From Ilyomonas sp964249755 (lineage in GTDB: Bacteria; Bacteroidota; Bacteroidia; Chitinophagales; Chitinophagaceae): a DNA stretch of 64,000 bases. The notes beneath the pieces are model-generated. The model made no database searches. It was not told where the DNA came from and worked only from the letters and a program-made list of their open reading frames with translations. Shown here piece by piece: positions 63,686 through 64,000 of this stretch (within the stretch, counting starts at the first letter, position 1; every line of letters begins with the position of its first letter). Location: positions 744,001 to 808,000 of the forward strand of contig CAXUDB010000001.1 of NCBI GenBank assembly GCA_964249755.1. Reading direction: 5' to 3'. Position numbers and translations under genes: made by a program.

Positions 63686-64000
63686 ATGCCGCCTGAATTG
63701 CACACTGATAACAAGATGAACTTTCTAAAAGGCTATTTCAATAGGTTTTTAGTAACATATCTAGTCATATTAACTTTTCCGTTTCCTGCCAATTATATTT
63801 CTTGGCTTAGAATTATAAACAAATGGTATTATTCGATTCTTAATATTGTCGTGTCGTGGGTAGGTCGCCACATGCTGAAGATTTCTTATCCATTAATATA
63901 CATTCATAATGGGAGCAGTGATACGAGCTTTCATTATGTACAACTCTTTTTTTTCGTCTGCGCGGCATTATTAATTGCTTTCGTATGGTACTTTGTAGAT
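63686..64000 (+). CDS. Membrane protein, 3' end outside window
   Basis: Open from ATG 63686 (alternative ATG 63716, MNFLKGYFNRF) to the window end, 105 codons. TM helix ~18-35 (FLVTYLVILTFPFPANY), a second segment ~46-60 with N-I-V-V-S-W-V-G, the polar stretch IHNGSSDTSFHYVQ (~78-91) and a third helix ~90-105. The N-G-S-x-D-T...Y-V-Q pattern is familiar from uncharacterised Bacteroidota membrane proteins, sometimes filed near DoxX. Function unknown. Confidence 0.6.
   Translation, partial: MPPELHTDNKMNFLKGYFNRFLVTYLVILTFPFPANYISWLRIINKWYYSILNIVVSWVGRHMLKISYPLIYIHNGSSDTSFHYVQLFFFVCAALLIAFVWYFVD

Overview
The window looks like a chromosomal segment of a Bacteroidota bacterium, most likely a Chitinophagaceae-type member of the Chitinophagales. 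Supporting evidence: two SusC/SusD pairs, a type IX secretion (T9SS) C-terminal sorting domain, a fused LpxC/FabZ, a PadR-PspC pair, a PID-CTERM-like small protein, and a TTG-N19-TAnnTTTG promoter. Nearly everything from 1 to 50.3 kb is on the minus strand (one antiporter excepted); from 50.9 kb on, genes run on the plus strand. A 100-N assembly gap lies at 59740-59839.

Layout. 1-1272: end of a phospholipase-D-like gene cut by the window edge. 1.6-16.8 kb: a large potassium locus. Read along the minus strand it has an NtrC-type sigma54 response regulator, a DUF7674-like protein, (divergent NhaD antiporter), four tiny membrane peptides including KdpF, KdpA, KdpB, KdpC, a BBP2-like porin, a second divergent KdpA, a second DUF7674-like protein, a GNAT acetyltransferase, a short KdpD (KdpD + USP domains) and a separate HAMP-PAS histidine kinase. 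Three places in this locus carry a pair of 13-bp palindromes (consensus near TWTCAAAATGAWA, 20-21 bp apart) about 130 and 150 bp upstream of a GG-N10-GC/GG sigma54-type element. I read this as a sigma54/NtrC-type kdp regulon in place of the KdpE type. 17-22.7 kb: a secreted phosphodiesterase, GH1 glucosidase, a glycosyltransferase, an LpxH-like phosphoesterase and a Tat-exported phosphoesterase. 22.8-38.4 kb: two SusC/SusD outer-membrane import pairs followed by a secreted alkaline-phosphatase-superfamily enzyme, a PhnZ-like HD oxygenase, a PhnX-like hydrolase, a DUF5690 transporter and a TIGR03364-type FAD oxidoreductase, ending at a terminator: a candidate phosphonate-utilisation locus. 38.7 kb: tRNA-Phe with an inverted partial copy next to it. 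38.9-50.3 kb: asnS, a SMUG2-like glycosylase, a Uma2 protein, and a lipid A set (lpxA, lpxC/fabZ, lpxD, HD hydrolase) split by GH30, lipid kinase and TerC genes.

50.9-64 kb: padR-pspC operon under a textbook Bacteroidota promoter with a palindrome over the -33 element, an 11-bp tandem repeat array, an XRE regulator, a decayed T9SS cargo gene, a GAF histidine kinase, a large T9SS adhesin with 267-bp internal repeats (source of the assembly gap), a PID-CTERM-like small protein and the start of a membrane protein cut by the window edge.

The strongest leads for unusual biology are the sigma54-type kdp regulon with its accessory proteins and mini-membrane peptides, and the SusCD-linked phosphonate cluster. 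No CRISPR array, rRNA or insertion sequence was recognised.
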